A program made the translations under genes and the position numbers. Shown one piece after another: positions 10,241-19,289 of a stretch of 64,000 nt of DNA (its first letter is position 1; every line of letters starts with the position of its first letter). The DNA comes from Corynebacterium sp. (GTDB lineage Bacteria > Actinomycetota > Actinomycetes > Mycobacteriales > Mycobacteriaceae), in NCBI RefSeq assembly GCF_030532715.1, contig NZ_JAUNKO010000005.1, forward strand, positions 124,001 through 188,000, written 5' to 3'. The notes below the pieces were generated by a model, which worked only from the letters and a program-made list of their open reading frames with translations, made no database searches and had not been told where the DNA came from.

Positions 10241-10247
10241 GCGGCAA

Positions 10248-10253
10248 AGATTA
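10248..10253 (-). promoter_or_regulatory. -10 box TAATCT of hemH
   Basis: On the minus strand TAATCT ends 7 bases before the hemH ATG, and the hemH start lacks a Shine-Dalgarno sequence. This would give hemH its own leaderless transcript in addition to any read-through from the upstream hydrolase gene. Confidence 0.5.
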
Positions 10254-10264
10254 CCCTGAGTGCA

Positions 10265-11917
10265 CTAGATCAGGCGAACCGCATACGGGCTCATCCCAGA
10301 CCACCGTACGGGCGAAACCTGCACCGCGGAGCCGGATTGCGGCGCCTCGAGCATGGTGCCGTCGCCAAGATAGATGGCCACGTGGTGCTCCGCATTCGGG
10401 CCGTAGAAAATAAGATCACCGCGCTGCATGGAACTGGGGTCGATCTTCGTGCCGTGGGAGTACTGGTAGCCGGTATAGTGCGGCAACGATATTCCGGCGC
10501 CGGCGAAGGCGTACACCACGAGCCCGGAGCAGTCGAAACCGACTTTATTGAAATCCCCGTGCGAATCCGCCACGCCGCCGTCGCGGATACCTTGGGTGGG
10601 TCCACTGGCGTCGCCGCCGCCCCACGCATAGGGTGTGCCCACTTGCGCCAATCCGCGGCTGATCACCAGTTCGATTTTTTCTTCCCGGGAACCGGAGATT
10701 CCGGCGCTCGCTTGCTGGCTCAGCGTTTGATAGGTGCCGTCGGTTTCAGACGCGAAGGTGAGCGTGTCGTCTGCATCCTCGGTCGTCGGATACGGATTGT
10801 CTAAAGTTTGGTGCTGCGGGGTGTTCGCCTGTATGAGCGCTTCCGCCGCCAGCGCTGCGGCTGCGAGGGCCGCTTGCTGGAGGGCCTCGGCGTCGATAGC
10901 TTGTGCGTTTTCCTCCTCGGCACGTTGTTTCGCTTCCGCGGCCGCCGCAGCGGCATCCTGCGCGCGCTGCTGGGCCGCTTCCCGGTCGGCCGCCGCCTGC
11001 GTCGCATCCGCCTGCTCTTGGGCTTGCTTCGCCTCAGCTTCTCGACGTCGCTGTTCTTCCGCTTGGACCTCCGCCTCCCGGCGTGCAGCCTCCGCACGTT
11101 CCGCCGCGGCCTTACGCTCTTCCTCCGCTTTGAGGAACTCCTGATACTCGGCGCGCTGGCGGCCCAATTCATCCACGTTTGCGCGGGCGATCGCAAGCCG
11201 GCGTTCTGCGTCCGTACGTGCGGCAATCAGCCCGGCTCGCTCCTGATGTTTCGCCTGCAACAAGCTGGTGTTGCGTGCGATATTTTGTTCGGCTAGATCA
11301 CGGGCCTGTTGCGCTTCCGCCTCCCGCTGCTCGGCGTTTTGACGGGCGCGCCGCAGCGTCGATTCCTCGTTGGCAGCTTGGGTGCGCAATTGCTCGAGAC
11401 GCTCGATTGCCTTCCGCTGCTTCTCCGCACTTGTTCGTAAGTAGGTTTGCCTGTCGAGTGCATCGTCGGTGGTCGTGTTCCCCGCCGCGCCCGCAACACC
11501 AGGGGCGGACGCGCCGCGGCGATATGCTGCGCGGGAAATCTCGTCGAGCACCGCTTGCGCAGCCGTAATGTCGTCCTGAGTACCCTGCAACCGATCGCGC
11601 GCCTGGCGCGATTCCTGCCGTGCGGTTTCCGCAGCGTTTTGCGCATCGTGCAGGTCTACCACTGCCTTGTTCACGGCCTCGCGGAGGCCACCCATTTCGT
11701 TTTCCAGCCGGTTTACCTCGGCGTCCGTTTCCGAAATGGAGGTAACCAGCTTGGATACTTCACCAGTGTTTGCGTTTACCTCGCGGTCCGCCTCGGCGAT
11801 CGCCGCATCATCCGGGTTCGTGGGCTGGGCCGCTACGGGGGCGCTCAGTGTCAAACCTGAGGCGCAGATCGCGGTGGCAACGATCTTGGTCGCAACATTG
11901 TGGAAGCGACGGTTCAC
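10265..11917 (-). CDS. Secreted NlpC/P60 peptidoglycan endopeptidase, RipA-like
   Basis: About 550 residues. A Sec signal peptide (IVATAICASGLTLSAPVAAQ, ending near residue 30) leads into a long charged coiled coil of Glu/Arg/Ala repeats (about 40-380), a linker, and a C-terminal NlpC/P60 domain. The catalytic triad positions are visible: Cys463 in FDCSGLVVY, His512 in HHVAIY and a third polar residue near Glu524. The family cuts the D-Glu-mDAP bond of peptidoglycan stem peptides, and RipA-type enzymes act in septum splitting. The GTG at 11917 is preferred because AAGGAG lies 5 bases upstream. The upstream membrane-protein gene at 12.2 kb mirrors the mycobacterial Rv1476-ripA order. Confidence 0.93.
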   Translation of the reverse strand: MNRRFHNVATKIVATAICASGLTLSAPVAAQPTNPDDAAIAEADREVNANTGEVSKLVTSISETDAEVNRLENEMGGLREAVNKAVVDLHDAQNAAETARQESRQARDRLQGTQDDITAAQAVLDEISRAAYRRGASAPGVAGAAGNTTTDDALDRQTYLRTSAEKQRKAIERLEQLRTQAANEESTLRRARQNAEQREAEAQQARDLAEQNIARNTSLLQAKHQERAGLIAARTDAERRLAIARANVDELGRQRAEYQEFLKAEEERKAAAERAEAARREAEVQAEEQRRREAEAKQAQEQADATQAAADREAAQQRAQDAAAAAAEAKQRAEEENAQAIDAEALQQAALAAAALAAEALIQANTPQHQTLDNPYPTTEDADDTLTFASETDGTYQTLSQQASAGISGSREEKIELVISRGLAQVGTPYAWGGGDASGPTQGIRDGGVADSHGDFNKVGFDCSGLVVYAFAGAGISLPHYTGYQYSHGTKIDPSSMQRGDLIFYGPNAEHHVAIYLGDGTMLEAPQSGSAVQVSPVRWSGMSPYAVRLI

Positions 11918-12075
11918 AGGCTCTCCTTCACGACGCGGCTCGAACATGCTCACGAGCTACCACTGTTACAGTTGGTACCAGAAGTGCGAAACTTAACTCG
12001 TGAGCCAATATTTGAACCATAAGTCACAATTGCCACTTGAGGATACTTTTGATGCAGAGGTAGACATAAGGAAAA

Positions 12076-12105
12076 GCCAGCCCCAAGTTTTGCTGCGGGG
12101 CTGGC
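12076..12105 (-). terminator. Intrinsic terminator downstream of the Rv1476-like gene
   Basis: A perfect 9-bp stem GCCAGCCCC/GGGGCTGGC with a 12-base loop. Read on the minus strand it is followed by TTTTCC (12075-12070), so it ends leftward transcription from the 12204-12707 gene before the hydrolase promoter region. Confidence 0.75.
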
Positions 12106-12203
12106 CTGCGGAGACGTCGATATGAATTTGTTATGTGAGGTTTGTCACACTCTGCGGGTTTTGCGGCGAGTCGCGCCTACGTGCGAATGAATATGTGGCA
12201 GAA

Positions 12204-12707
12204 CTAGCGGGCGGGAGTCAGTTCCTGAGACTTGACTGAACGGAATGACAACGCGGCGAACACCACCGCCGCGACCACCACAACAAGCAGCAACACATGC
12301 ACCCAACCCCACGCAACCGGCTGCTGCCCAAGCGTCTCCGTGAGCCACCGGAAGCTGGCCACATAATCATTATCCTGGAAAATTACCAGCTCAGCGGCCT
12401 CAATCTCTGCGCGCGAATGCTCGGAGCTCACGATCGTCCCGTACTGCGGGGTCCGCAATACCACGGTATCCGCGTCAGTGCGATGCAATAGTTCTTGGGC
12501 AATATCCCGCATATCGGCAGGCATTTCTGGCATCTTATCCAACACAACAAAGGCGTAATCCCCACGGCCATTCTCAGCCGCCTCTTGGACAACCTCATGC
12601 AAGTACCCCTCCAAATCGGGGTACTCCTGCCCGAGCGCCCCAACAGCCACGGAATCCTCCTTTAGGTCCGCTGCCAGCGCGTCAAGGTCAACATCAGGTG
12701 GAATCAT
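12204..12707 (-). CDS. Rv1476-like single-pass membrane protein (DUF6676 type)
   Basis: A 167-residue protein: a cytosolic or periplasmic globular part beginning MIPPDVDLDALAADL, then one C-terminal transmembrane helix (VHVLLLVVVVAAVVFAALSF) and a short tail. Its position between acn (divergent) and the RipA-like hydrolase is the same as that of Rv1476 in mycobacteria, and the sequence fits that family; its role is unknown. ATG 12707 has GAGGAC 4-5 bases upstream, while the open frame extends 18 codons more without support. The terminator at 12.1 kb suggests it is transcribed on its own. Confidence 0.8.
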   Translation of the reverse strand: MIPPDVDLDALAADLKEDSVAVGALGQEYPDLEGYLHEVVQEAAENGRGDYAFVVLDKMPEMPADMRDIAQELLHRTDADTVVLRTPQYGTIVSSEHSRAEIEAAELVIFQDNDYVASFRWLTETLGQQPVAWGWVHVLLLVVVVAAVVFAALSFRSVKSQELTPAR

Positions 12708-12880
12708 GGCCGTCCTCAGGGGTACAATATCGTCTCGTGTCGTGTCACTCGCCGCACACACCGCGCCCCAACCGCGGGGGTAATCACTGCGGGCGCTGCG
12801 GCGAATAGCTGCACTTCATCTCTAGCAGATGGTACCTACACGGGGGTGCTGAACACACCGGGCTGGCGAAAATTCAGCAA

Positions 12881-12896
12881 CAGAACGCCCGTACTG
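12881..12896 (+). promoter_or_regulatory. AcnR operator upstream of acn
   Basis: CAGAACGCCCGTACTG fits the published C. glutamicum AcnR consensus CAGNACNNNCGTACTG at every fixed position. It lies 111 bases upstream of the acn start codon, and a TACTGT hexamer that could be the acn -10 overlaps its right half, so repressor and polymerase would compete. The regulator gene acnR follows acn directly. Confidence 0.85.
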
Positions 12897-13007
12897 TTAA
12901 GCTGTGTTCTGACCGCGTACCACGCGTTTGTCTGATGCGTCGGCCCCAGCCCGTGCTTTATGTGTCGACGACTATCACCCTTGAAAATTTAGGAAGTGGA
13001 GCTCACT

Positions 13008-15782
13008 GTGACTGAAAGCAAGAACTCCTTTAACGCCAAGAGCACCCTGAAGGTTGGCGAAAAGTCTTACGACTATTTCGCGCTCAGCGCCGTGCCTGGC
13101 ATGGAGAAGCTGCCATACTCCCTGAAGGTTCTCGGCGAGAACCTCCTGCGCACCGAAGACGGTGCCAACATCACCACCGAACATATCGAGGCTATTGCCA
13201 ACTGGGATCCCAGCGCTGAACCCGCTATCGAAATCCAGTTCACCCCAGCCCGTGTGCTCATGCAGGACTTCACCGGCGTGCCCTGCGTGGTGGACTTGGC
13301 CACCATGCGCGAGGCAGTGAAAACGCTGGGCGGCGACCCGGACAAGGTGAACCCCCTCAACCCTGCCGAGATGGTTATTGACCACTCCGTGATCGTCGAA
13401 GCCTTCGGCACCTCCGATGCCCTCAAGCAAAACGTGGACATCGAATACGAGCGCAATGAGGAGCGCTACCAATTCCTGCGTTGGGGTGCCGAAAACTTCT
13501 CCAACTTCCGCGTCGTGCCCCCCGGAACCGGCATCGTACACCAGGTGAACATCGAATACTTGGCGCGCGTCGTCTTCGACAACGAGGGCCTAGCCTACCC
13601 GGATACCTGTATCGGCACCGACTCCCACACCACCATGGAAAACGGCCTGGGCATCCTGGGCTGGGGTGTGGGTGGCATCGAAGCCGAGGCTGCCATGCTC
13701 GGCCAGCCGGTATCCATGCTCATCCCGAAGGTGGTGGGCTTTAAGCTCACCGGCGAAATCCCCGCCGGCGTGACCGCCACCGACGTGGTGCTCACCATTA
13801 CTGAAATGCTGCGTGAGCACGGCGTGGTACAGAAGTTCGTGGAGTTCTACGGTAACGGCGTGAAGTCCATTCCGCTGGCCAACCGCGCCACCATCGGCAA
13901 CATGTCGCCGGAGTTCGGTTCCACCTGTGCGATCTTCCCGATCGACGAGGAAACCACCAAGTACATGCACCTCACCGGCCGCCCTGAGGAGCAGATCGCC
14001 CTCGTGGAGGCGTACGCCAAGGCCCAGGGCATGTGGCTGGAGCAGGACGCTCCGGAGGCGGAGTACTCCGAGTACCTCGAGCTGGACCTGTCCACCGTGG
14101 TCCCGTCGCTGGCTGGCCCGAAGCGCCCGCAGGACCGCATCCTGCAGTCCGAGGCGAAGGAGCAGTTCCGCAAGGACCTGCCGAACTACTGCAACGACAC
14201 CGAATCTGTGGCCCCCGTCAAGCTCGCGGGCAAGTTCGAACACAACTTCAATTCTTCCCGTCCCGGCAATGGCGAGTCCGCGGCCGAAAGTGCGGAAGGC
14301 CGCGTGTCCCGCCCCGTGATCGTGGAGTCCCCACAGGGTGGCGAATACACCCTTGACCACGGCATGGTCGCCATCGCCTCCATCACCTCCTGCACGAACA
14401 CCTCGAACCCGTCCGTCATGGTCGGTGCTGGTTTGATTGCCCGCAAGGCTGCGGAAAAGGGCCTGAAGGCAAAGCCCTGGGTGAAGACCATTTGCGCCCC
14501 TGGTTCGCAGGTAGTGGACGGCTACTACAAGCGCGCCGACCTGTGGAAGGATCTGGAAGCGCTGGGCTTCTATCTCGCGGGCTTCGGCTGCACCTCCTGC
14601 ATCGGCAACTCCGGCCCGCTGCCGGACGAGGTTTCCGCGGCAATCAACGAGCACGATTTGACCGCCACCGCCGTATTGTCGGGTAACCGTAACTTCGAGG
14701 GCCGTATCTCCCCCGATGTGAAGATGAACTACCTGGCGTCGCCGATCATGGTGATCGCGTACGCTATCGCCGGCACCATGGACTTCGACTTTGCCACCCA
14801 GCCGCTTGGTAAGGATCAAGACGGCAACGATGTGTTCCTCACGGACATTTGGCCCTCCACCAAGGAGATCGAGGACACCATCAACTCCGCGATTTCGCGC
14901 GAACTCTACGAGGCGGACTACGCCGATGTGTTCAAGGGCGATGCGCAGTGGCAAGCGCTGCAAATCCCAACCGGCAAGACTTTCGATTGGGACGATGCGT
15001 CCACGTACATCCGCAAGGCGCCGTATTTCGATGGCATGACCATGGATCCGGAGCCGGTATCGGACATCAAGGGCGCCCGCGTGCTGGCCAAGCTCGGCGA
15101 CTCGGTGACCACCGACCACATCTCCCCTGCCTCGTCCATTAAGCCCGGCACCCCCGCCGCGCAATACTTGGACGCCAACGGTGTTGCCCGCCAGGACTAC
15201 AACTCCTTGGGTTCCCGCCGTGGTAACCACGAGGTAATGATGCGCGGCACGTTCGCCAACATTCGCCTGCAAAACCAGCTGGTGGATGTTGCTGGTGGCT
15301 ACACCCGCGACTTCACCCAAGAAGGCGCACCGCAAGCGTTTATTTTCGACGCATGCGAAAACTACAAGGCAGCCGGCATTCCGCTGGTTGTGCTTGGTGG
15401 CAAGGAGTACGGCACCGGTTCGTCCCGCGACTGGGCTGCGAAGGGCACCAACCTGCTCGGCGTCAAGGCCGTGATCACGGAGTCCTTCGAGCGTATTCAC
15501 CGCTCCAACCTCATCGGCATGGGCGTGATTCCGCTGCAGTTCCCCGAGGGCGAGTCCCACGAATCCTTGGGCTTGGACGGCACCGAAACCTTCGACATCG
15601 TTGGTATCGAAGAGCTGAACAAGGGCGTCACCCCGAAGACCGTCCACGTGATGGCTACCAAGGAAGACGGCTCCAAGGTCGAGTTCGACGCCGTGGTGCG
15701 GATTGACACCCCCGGTGAGGCGGATTACTACCGCAACGGCGGCATTTTGCAATTCGTTCTGCGTAACATGGCGAAGAGCTAG
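13008..15782 (+). CDS. acn: Aconitate hydratase
   Basis: A 924-residue aconitase A/IRP-type enzyme that isomerises citrate to isocitrate through cis-aconitate in the TCA cycle. The three [4Fe-4S] cysteines are visible: C462 in SCTNTSNPS and C528/C531 in [10 protein letters not shown], spaced 66 and 3 as in other aconitases. The swivel-domain motif [11 protein letters not shown] is intact. The start is placed at GTG 13008 (protein [16 protein letters not shown], as in C. glutamicum), with GGAG 6 bases upstream; a GTG four codons earlier is less likely. An AcnR operator precedes the gene and acnR follows it. Confidence 0.97.
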   Translation: MTESKNSFNAKSTLKVGEKSYDYFALSAVPGMEKLPYSLKVLGENLLRTEDGANITTEHIEAIANWDPSAEPAIEIQFTPARVLMQDFTGVPCVVDLATMREAVKTLGGDPDKVNPLNPAEMVIDHSVIVEAFGTSDALKQNVDIEYERNEERYQFLRWGAENFSNFRVVPPGTGIVHQVNIEYLARVVFDNEGLAYPDTCIGTDSHTTMENGLGILGWGVGGIEAEAAMLGQPVSMLIPKVVGFKLTGEIPAGVTATDVVLTITEMLREHGVVQKFVEFYGNGVKSIPLANRATIGNMSPEFGSTCAIFPIDEETTKYMHLTGRPEEQIALVEAYAKAQGMWLEQDAPEAEYSEYLELDLSTVVPSLAGPKRPQDRILQSEAKEQFRKDLPNYCNDTESVAPVKLAGKFEHNFNSSRPGNGESAAESAEGRVSRPVIVESPQGGEYTLDHGMVAIASITSCTNTSNPSVMVGAGLIARKAAEKGLKAKPWVKTICAPGSQVVDGYYKRADLWKDLEALGFYLAGFGCTSCIGNSGPLPDEVSAAINEHDLTATAVLSGNRNFEGRISPDVKMNYLASPIMVIAYAIAGTMDFDFATQPLGKDQDGNDVFLTDIWPSTKEIEDTINSAISRELYEADYADVFKGDAQWQALQIPTGKTFDWDDASTYIRKAPYFDGMTMDPEPVSDIKGARVLAKLGDSVTTDHISPASSIKPGTPAAQYLDANGVARQDYNSLGSRRGNHEVMMRGTFANIRLQNQLVDVAGGYTRDFTQEGAPQAFIFDACENYKAAGIPLVVLGGKEYGTGSSRDWAAKGTNLLGVKAVITESFERIHRSNLIGMGVIPLQFPEGESHESLGLDGTETFDIVGIEELNKGVTPKTVHVMATKEDGSKVEFDAVVRIDTPGEADYYRNGGILQFVLRNMAKS

Positions 15783-15823
15783 CTCGCGGTTGTCGCCTCA
15801 TTTTGCCTCGAAGGAGCAAGACT

Positions 15824-16390
15824 GTGCCTAGAGTCAGCCACGCTGACCTGTCTCAGCGCAGACGGGACATCCTCGAAGGGGCACGGAGGTGCTTTGCGGA
15901 GTATGGCTACGAAGGGGCCACGGTTCGCCGTTTGGAGGAGGCGACCCGCAAGTCGCGGGGAGCCATCTTCCACCACTTCGGCGATAAGGAAAGCCTGTTT
16001 TTAGCGCTTGCCCGCGAAGATGCGGCGCGCATGGCCGATGTGGTTGCTCAGGAAGGCTTGGTTGAGGTGATGCGCGACATGCTCGCCCACCCGGACCGCT
16101 ATGAATGGTTTTCCACCCGGCTGGAAATTGCTCGGCTGTTGCGTACCGACGCCGCGTTCAAAGCACGCTGGCAGGAGCACCAGGCGGTTCTTGATGAAGC
16201 CGTTCAGCAACGCCTGCAAGCCAATTCCGACGCTGGCCGAATGCGAACAGACGTTCCTGTTGAGGTGTTGCATTTATACCTCGAGACCATGATGGACGGG
16301 TTCATCTCCCGGCTGGCCACCGGGGCACCAACCCGTGGCCTGAGCGAAGTGCTGGACGTTGTGGAGGATTCCATCCGGGCCCCGAAGTAA
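15824..16390 (+). CDS. acnR: TetR-family repressor of aconitase
   Basis: A 188-residue TetR regulator with an N-terminal HTH (RRDILEGARRCFAEYGYEGATVRRL... GAIFHHFGDKESLF), nearly identical in that part to C. glutamicum AcnR. AcnR represses acn in response to citrate/Mg and iron status. The start is GTG 15824, with AAGGAG 7 bases upstream, rather than the TTG at 15803. It begins 41 bases after acn in the same direction, so the operon is autoregulatory through the operator at 12,881. A strong terminator follows at 16,430. Confidence 0.95.
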   Translation: MPRVSHADLSQRRRDILEGARRCFAEYGYEGATVRRLEEATRKSRGAIFHHFGDKESLFLALAREDAARMADVVAQEGLVEVMRDMLAHPDRYEWFSTRLEIARLLRTDAAFKARWQEHQAVLDEAVQQRLQANSDAGRMRTDVPVEVLHLYLETMMDGFISRLATGAPTRGLSEVLDVVEDSIRAPK

Positions 16391-16429
16391 CGTTTCCCTC
16401 CCCCGCCCCAGAACGCCCCAGAAAATGAC

Positions 16430-16459
16430 ACCGCACCGAAGCAATGAGCTCGGTGCGGT
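16430..16459 (+). terminator. Intrinsic terminator of acn-acnR
   Basis: A perfect 10-bp stem ACCGCACCGA/TCGGTGCGGT with a 10-base loop, followed by TTCGTTGTGT. It begins 40 bases after the acnR stop codon. Confidence 0.85.
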
Positions 16460-16607
16460 TTCGTTGTGTGACTTACCGCAACAATTTCGCATGAACTTGC
16501 GTTTGCTAGGATTGCGGCTAGTTTACAATTTGTAACCATGCATTACGCGACGTAACCCGTAACACACTCGCTCGCCCGTAGCGTGGATCATTTGAGGAGC
16601 CCACTAC

Positions 16608-17357
16608 ATGTCTGCCCCGTTTTTGCTTCTTAGCACCCGCCCAGAACTCGAAGCGTCTCAAGCAGAGTACAACTCCTTTTTGTCCATGATGGAGCTGGAG
16701 GCGGATCAGCTGCACCATATTCGGGTCGATCAGGCCCCGCTGCCCCAGATCCGATTGGAAGAATATTCGGGCATTGTTATTGGCGGCGGCCCGTTTAATA
16801 CAACGTCTCCTGAAAAGAGTAACCTGCAGGTGCGCGTGGAACGTGAGTTGGCTGAGCTGATTCGCGACGTCGTAAAGCAGGATTTTCCGTTGTTCGCCGC
16901 GTGTTACGGCATTGGGTTGTTCGGCCTCGCCCTCGGCGGCGTAGTCGACCGTACGTACGGCGAAGCCCCCGGCTGCATCACCATCGAAGCCACGGAGGCT
17001 GGGGCGCAAGACCCATTGTTGGAAGGCATGCCGAACAGTTTTACCTCGATTGTCGGACACACCGAAGCATGCACGGAGCTGCCGGATAACGCGACGGTGT
17101 TGCTGCAAGGCGCCGCCTGCCCGGTGCAGATGTACCGCGTTGGGCGCAATGTGTACGCCACGCAGTTTCACCCCGAGTTGGAGGTGGAGACGTTTGCGCA
17201 GCGCTTGCGGATTTACCGCGACAACGGCTACTACCCGCCGGAAGAGTATCAGCGAATCGTTGATGAAGCCCGCGCCGCCGACCTTACGGTAGATAACCAG
17301 TTGCTGTTGAACTTCCGGAAGCGGTTCGAACGGGCGTTAACGCCGGTGACGTCCTAA
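16608..17357 (+). CDS. Class I glutamine amidotransferase-like protein
   Basis: A 249-residue GATase1 protein. The nucleophile elbow is FAACYGIGLFG (Cys about 99) and the catalytic His/Glu pair is in ATQFHPELE, so it should hydrolyse glutamine and pass on ammonia or an equivalent. It resembles the stand-alone GATase next to acnR in C. glutamicum (GMP-synthase-like amidotransferase fold without a synthetase domain), whose acceptor is not known. The ATG has GAGGAG about 8 bases upstream. Its stop overlaps by 4 bases the end of the small leftward gene at 17,354. Confidence 0.88.
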   Translation: MSAPFLLLSTRPELEASQAEYNSFLSMMELEADQLHHIRVDQAPLPQIRLEEYSGIVIGGGPFNTTSPEKSNLQVRVERELAELIRDVVKQDFPLFAACYGIGLFGLALGGVVDRTYGEAPGCITIEATEAGAQDPLLEGMPNSFTSIVGHTEACTELPDNATVLLQGAACPVQMYRVGRNVYATQFHPELEVETFAQRLRIYRDNGYYPPEEYQRIVDEARAADLTVDNQLLLNFRKRFERALTPVTS

Positions 17358-17611
17358 GGCCGCTTCTCGACGCCGCGGTGCGCTACACGCCCGTACTTAA
17401 ACAGCGCGTACGGGCCAATGCCATTGACAAGCGTTGCCAAAAACCATGCCCATTTTGGCCCTCGAAACTGTCTGGACGGCCGGTGGTACAGCACATGCCA
17501 CGCCGCCAGCTTGCCTACGATATCGGCGCTGGCGTACGCAATGACCAGCCCTTTTAGCAAGGCTTTCGGGGTGGGGCCGCAGGAGCACGTGTGGGTGCAG
17601 GAGTTCCTCAT
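17354..17611 (-). CDS. Small membrane protein with Cys-rich N-terminus
   Basis: 85 residues. The N-terminus MRNSCTHTCSCGPTP has three cysteines and a histidine, followed by two hydrophobic segments around ALLKGLVIAYASADIVGKLAA and WAWFLATLVNGIGPYALFKYG. The open frame runs on upstream as a shadow of the opposite genes, but ATG 17611 is well supported: TACACT ends exactly 7 bases before it and there is no Shine-Dalgarno. The clustered Cys/His could bind a metal; this is inference. It is convergent with the amidotransferase (4-base overlap) and divergent from the ACT gene (36 bases between start codons). Confidence 0.7.
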   Translation of the reverse strand: MRNSCTHTCSCGPTPKALLKGLVIAYASADIVGKLAAWHVLYHRPSRQFRGPKWAWFLATLVNGIGPYALFKYGRVAHRGVEKRP

Positions 17612-17647
17612 GAAACCCAGTGTAGCCCCACAGGTAGCATCGAAGTT
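17612..17647. promoter_or_regulatory. Second back-to-back leaderless promoter pair
   Basis: Between the divergent start codons 17611 (minus) and 17648 (plus) lie TACACT on the minus strand (17624-17619), 7 bases before its ATG, and TAGCAT on the plus strand (17635-17640), 7 bases before its ATG. Neither gene has a ribosome binding site. The layout repeats that at 8,470. Confidence 0.6.
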
Positions 17648-17914
17648 ATGTTTGCGATTATGACTGTGACAGGCCTTGATCACACGGGGATCATCGCCGC
17701 GGTGGCCACGGAATTGGCGGATATGAATGTGAATATCCACAACGTTTCCCAAACGATTATGGATGATTTCTTTACCATGATTTTGCATGTGTCGTTCGGG
17801 GACGACGTGACCATCGCCATGATCCAGGAGCGCATGAAGCGCGTGGAGGAGCAACAACGCCTGGTGATCCGCATTCAATCGGAAGCTATTTTCCGCGCCG
17901 TCAACGATATTTAG
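17648..17914 (+). CDS. ACT-domain protein, UPF0237 family
   Basis: An 88-residue single ACT domain (MFAIMTVTGLDHTGIIAAVATELADMNVNIH... and a C-terminal IQSEAIFRAVNDI). ACT domains bind small ligands such as amino acids, and members of this family are encoded next to UPF0210 proteins in many bacteria, exactly as here (27 bases to the next gene). The pair is thought to form a ligand-sensing unit, but no reaction is established. The start at ATG 17648 fits the family and a leaderless promoter. Confidence 0.9.
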   Translation: MFAIMTVTGLDHTGIIAAVATELADMNVNIHNVSQTIMDDFFTMILHVSFGDDVTIAMIQERMKRVEEQQRLVIRIQSEAIFRAVNDI

Positions 17915-17941
17915 ACCAGAGTTTAAGGACTGTCCCCTGCC

Positions 17942-19282
17942 ATGACCTTGCATCATGTGAGCCCAAGCTCCATCCTGGACACCATCGCCATGGTGGAAAA
18001 ATACCGCCTGGATATTCGAACCGTGACAATGGGTTTGAATTTGCTGGGCTGCCGCACCCCGGAGGAAATCTACGCCCGCTGCGTCTCTCGCGCAGCGCGC
18101 CTCGTGGAGGTGTGTGAGGGTATTGAGCAGGAGCTGGGCATCCCGATTGTGAATAAGCGCCTCGCGGTTACTCCCGTCGCGCTGCTGGATATGCCGGAAC
18201 CGGTGGGCGCGGCAAAGTCGCTGGACAGGGCGGCGAAAAACGTCGGCGTGAACTTCATCGGAGGGTTTTCCGCACTCGTTGAGAAAGGGTTGACGGCGGC
18301 GGATTTGCGGCTCATTGAATCCATTCCGGAGGCGCTGTCCACGACCGATCTTGTGTGCTCTTCGGTCAATGTTGCGTCGTCCCGCGCAGGAATCAATATG
18401 GATGCGGTGGCGCTCATGGGTCGCACCATTCGCGAATGCGCCGAACGAACAGCTAATCGAAACGCTATTGCGTGCGCGAAGCTGGTGGTGTTTGCCAATT
18501 CGGTGGACGATAACCCCTTCATGGCGGGTGCTTACCACGGTGTGTCCGAACCTGATTGCGTGGTCAGCGTCGGCGTTTCCGGCCCCGGGGTGGTGGACCG
18601 CGCGCTCGGCGACCTCGAGGGCGCGAGTCTCACGGACGTGGCGGAGGAAATTAAAAAAGCGGCGTTTAAAATCACGCGCACCGGGCAGCTGGTGGGTGCG
18701 CTTGCGGCGGAACGGCTGGGGGTGCCGTTTGGCATTGTGGATCTTTCGTTGGCGCCCACGGCCGAGGTCGGTGATTCCGTCGCGGCGATTCTAGAGCACA
18801 TGGGGTTGGCCCAGGTGGGCACCCACGGTACGACTGCTGCGCTGGCGTTGCTCAACGACGCCGTAAAGAAGGGCGGCATGATGGCGTGCTCGCGGGTGGG
18901 CGGCCTTTCCGGATCCTTCATTCCGGTCTCTGAAGATCAACGGATGATCGATGCCGTGCGCGCCGGGGCGATCACCATTGACAAGCTGGAGGCGATGACG
19001 GCAATCTGCTCAGTGGGGTTGGACATGATTGCGGTTCCTGGGGATACGGACGCCAACCTTATCGCTGGCATGATCGCCGACGAAGCCGCGATCGGTGTGA
19101 TGAACCACAAGACCACCGCGGTGCGGGTGATCCCAGTACCGGGCGCCAACGTTGGCGACGAAGTGGATTTCGGCGGGCTCCTCGGGTACGCACCGGTGAT
19201 TCCCGTGCACCGTGCCGATAACGCCGCGTTTATTGGCCGCGGTGGCAGCATTCCGGCGCCGATTCACGGATTCCGGAACTAG
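17942..19282 (+). CDS. UPF0210 (DUF711) family protein
   Basis: A 446-residue protein of the UPF0210/DUF711 family, which has a glycyl-radical-enzyme-like barrel fold but no assigned activity. Family landmarks include [14 protein letters not shown] near the N-terminus, [28 protein letters not shown], and the glycine-rich C-terminus with [13 protein letters not shown] and [11 protein letters not shown]. It lies just downstream of the ACT-domain gene, its usual partner, and is very likely cotranscribed. The purine-rich AAGGA upstream of the ATG is 12 bases away, longer than usual, so coupling to the preceding gene may assist translation. Confidence 0.9.
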   Translation: MTLHHVSPSSILDTIAMVEKYRLDIRTVTMGLNLLGCRTPEEIYARCVSRAARLVEVCEGIEQELGIPIVNKRLAVTPVALLDMPEPVGAAKSLDRAAKNVGVNFIGGFSALVEKGLTAADLRLIESIPEALSTTDLVCSSVNVASSRAGINMDAVALMGRTIRECAERTANRNAIACAKLVVFANSVDDNPFMAGAYHGVSEPDCVVSVGVSGPGVVDRALGDLEGASLTDVAEEIKKAAFKITRTGQLVGALAAERLGVPFGIVDLSLAPTAEVGDSVAAILEHMGLAQVGTHGTTAALALLNDAVKKGGMMACSRVGGLSGSFIPVSEDQRMIDAVRAGAITIDKLEAMTAICSVGLDMIAVPGDTDANLIAGMIADEAAIGVMNHKTTAVRVIPVPGANVGDEVDFGGLLGYAPVIPVHRADNAAFIGRGGSIPAPIHGFRN

Positions 19283-19289
19283 GAGGAGC

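Noticed and set aside
10734..11144. Ala/Ser-rich plus-strand frames opposite the coiled-coil hydrolase
   Set aside because: Low-complexity frames produced by the Glu/Ala/Arg repeats of the real coiled coil on the minus strand.
13590..15752. Long minus-strand open frame (720 codons) opposite acn
   Set aside because: It mirrors the codon pattern of acn, has no ribosome binding site, and shows no family features; a typical shadow frame in GC-rich DNA.
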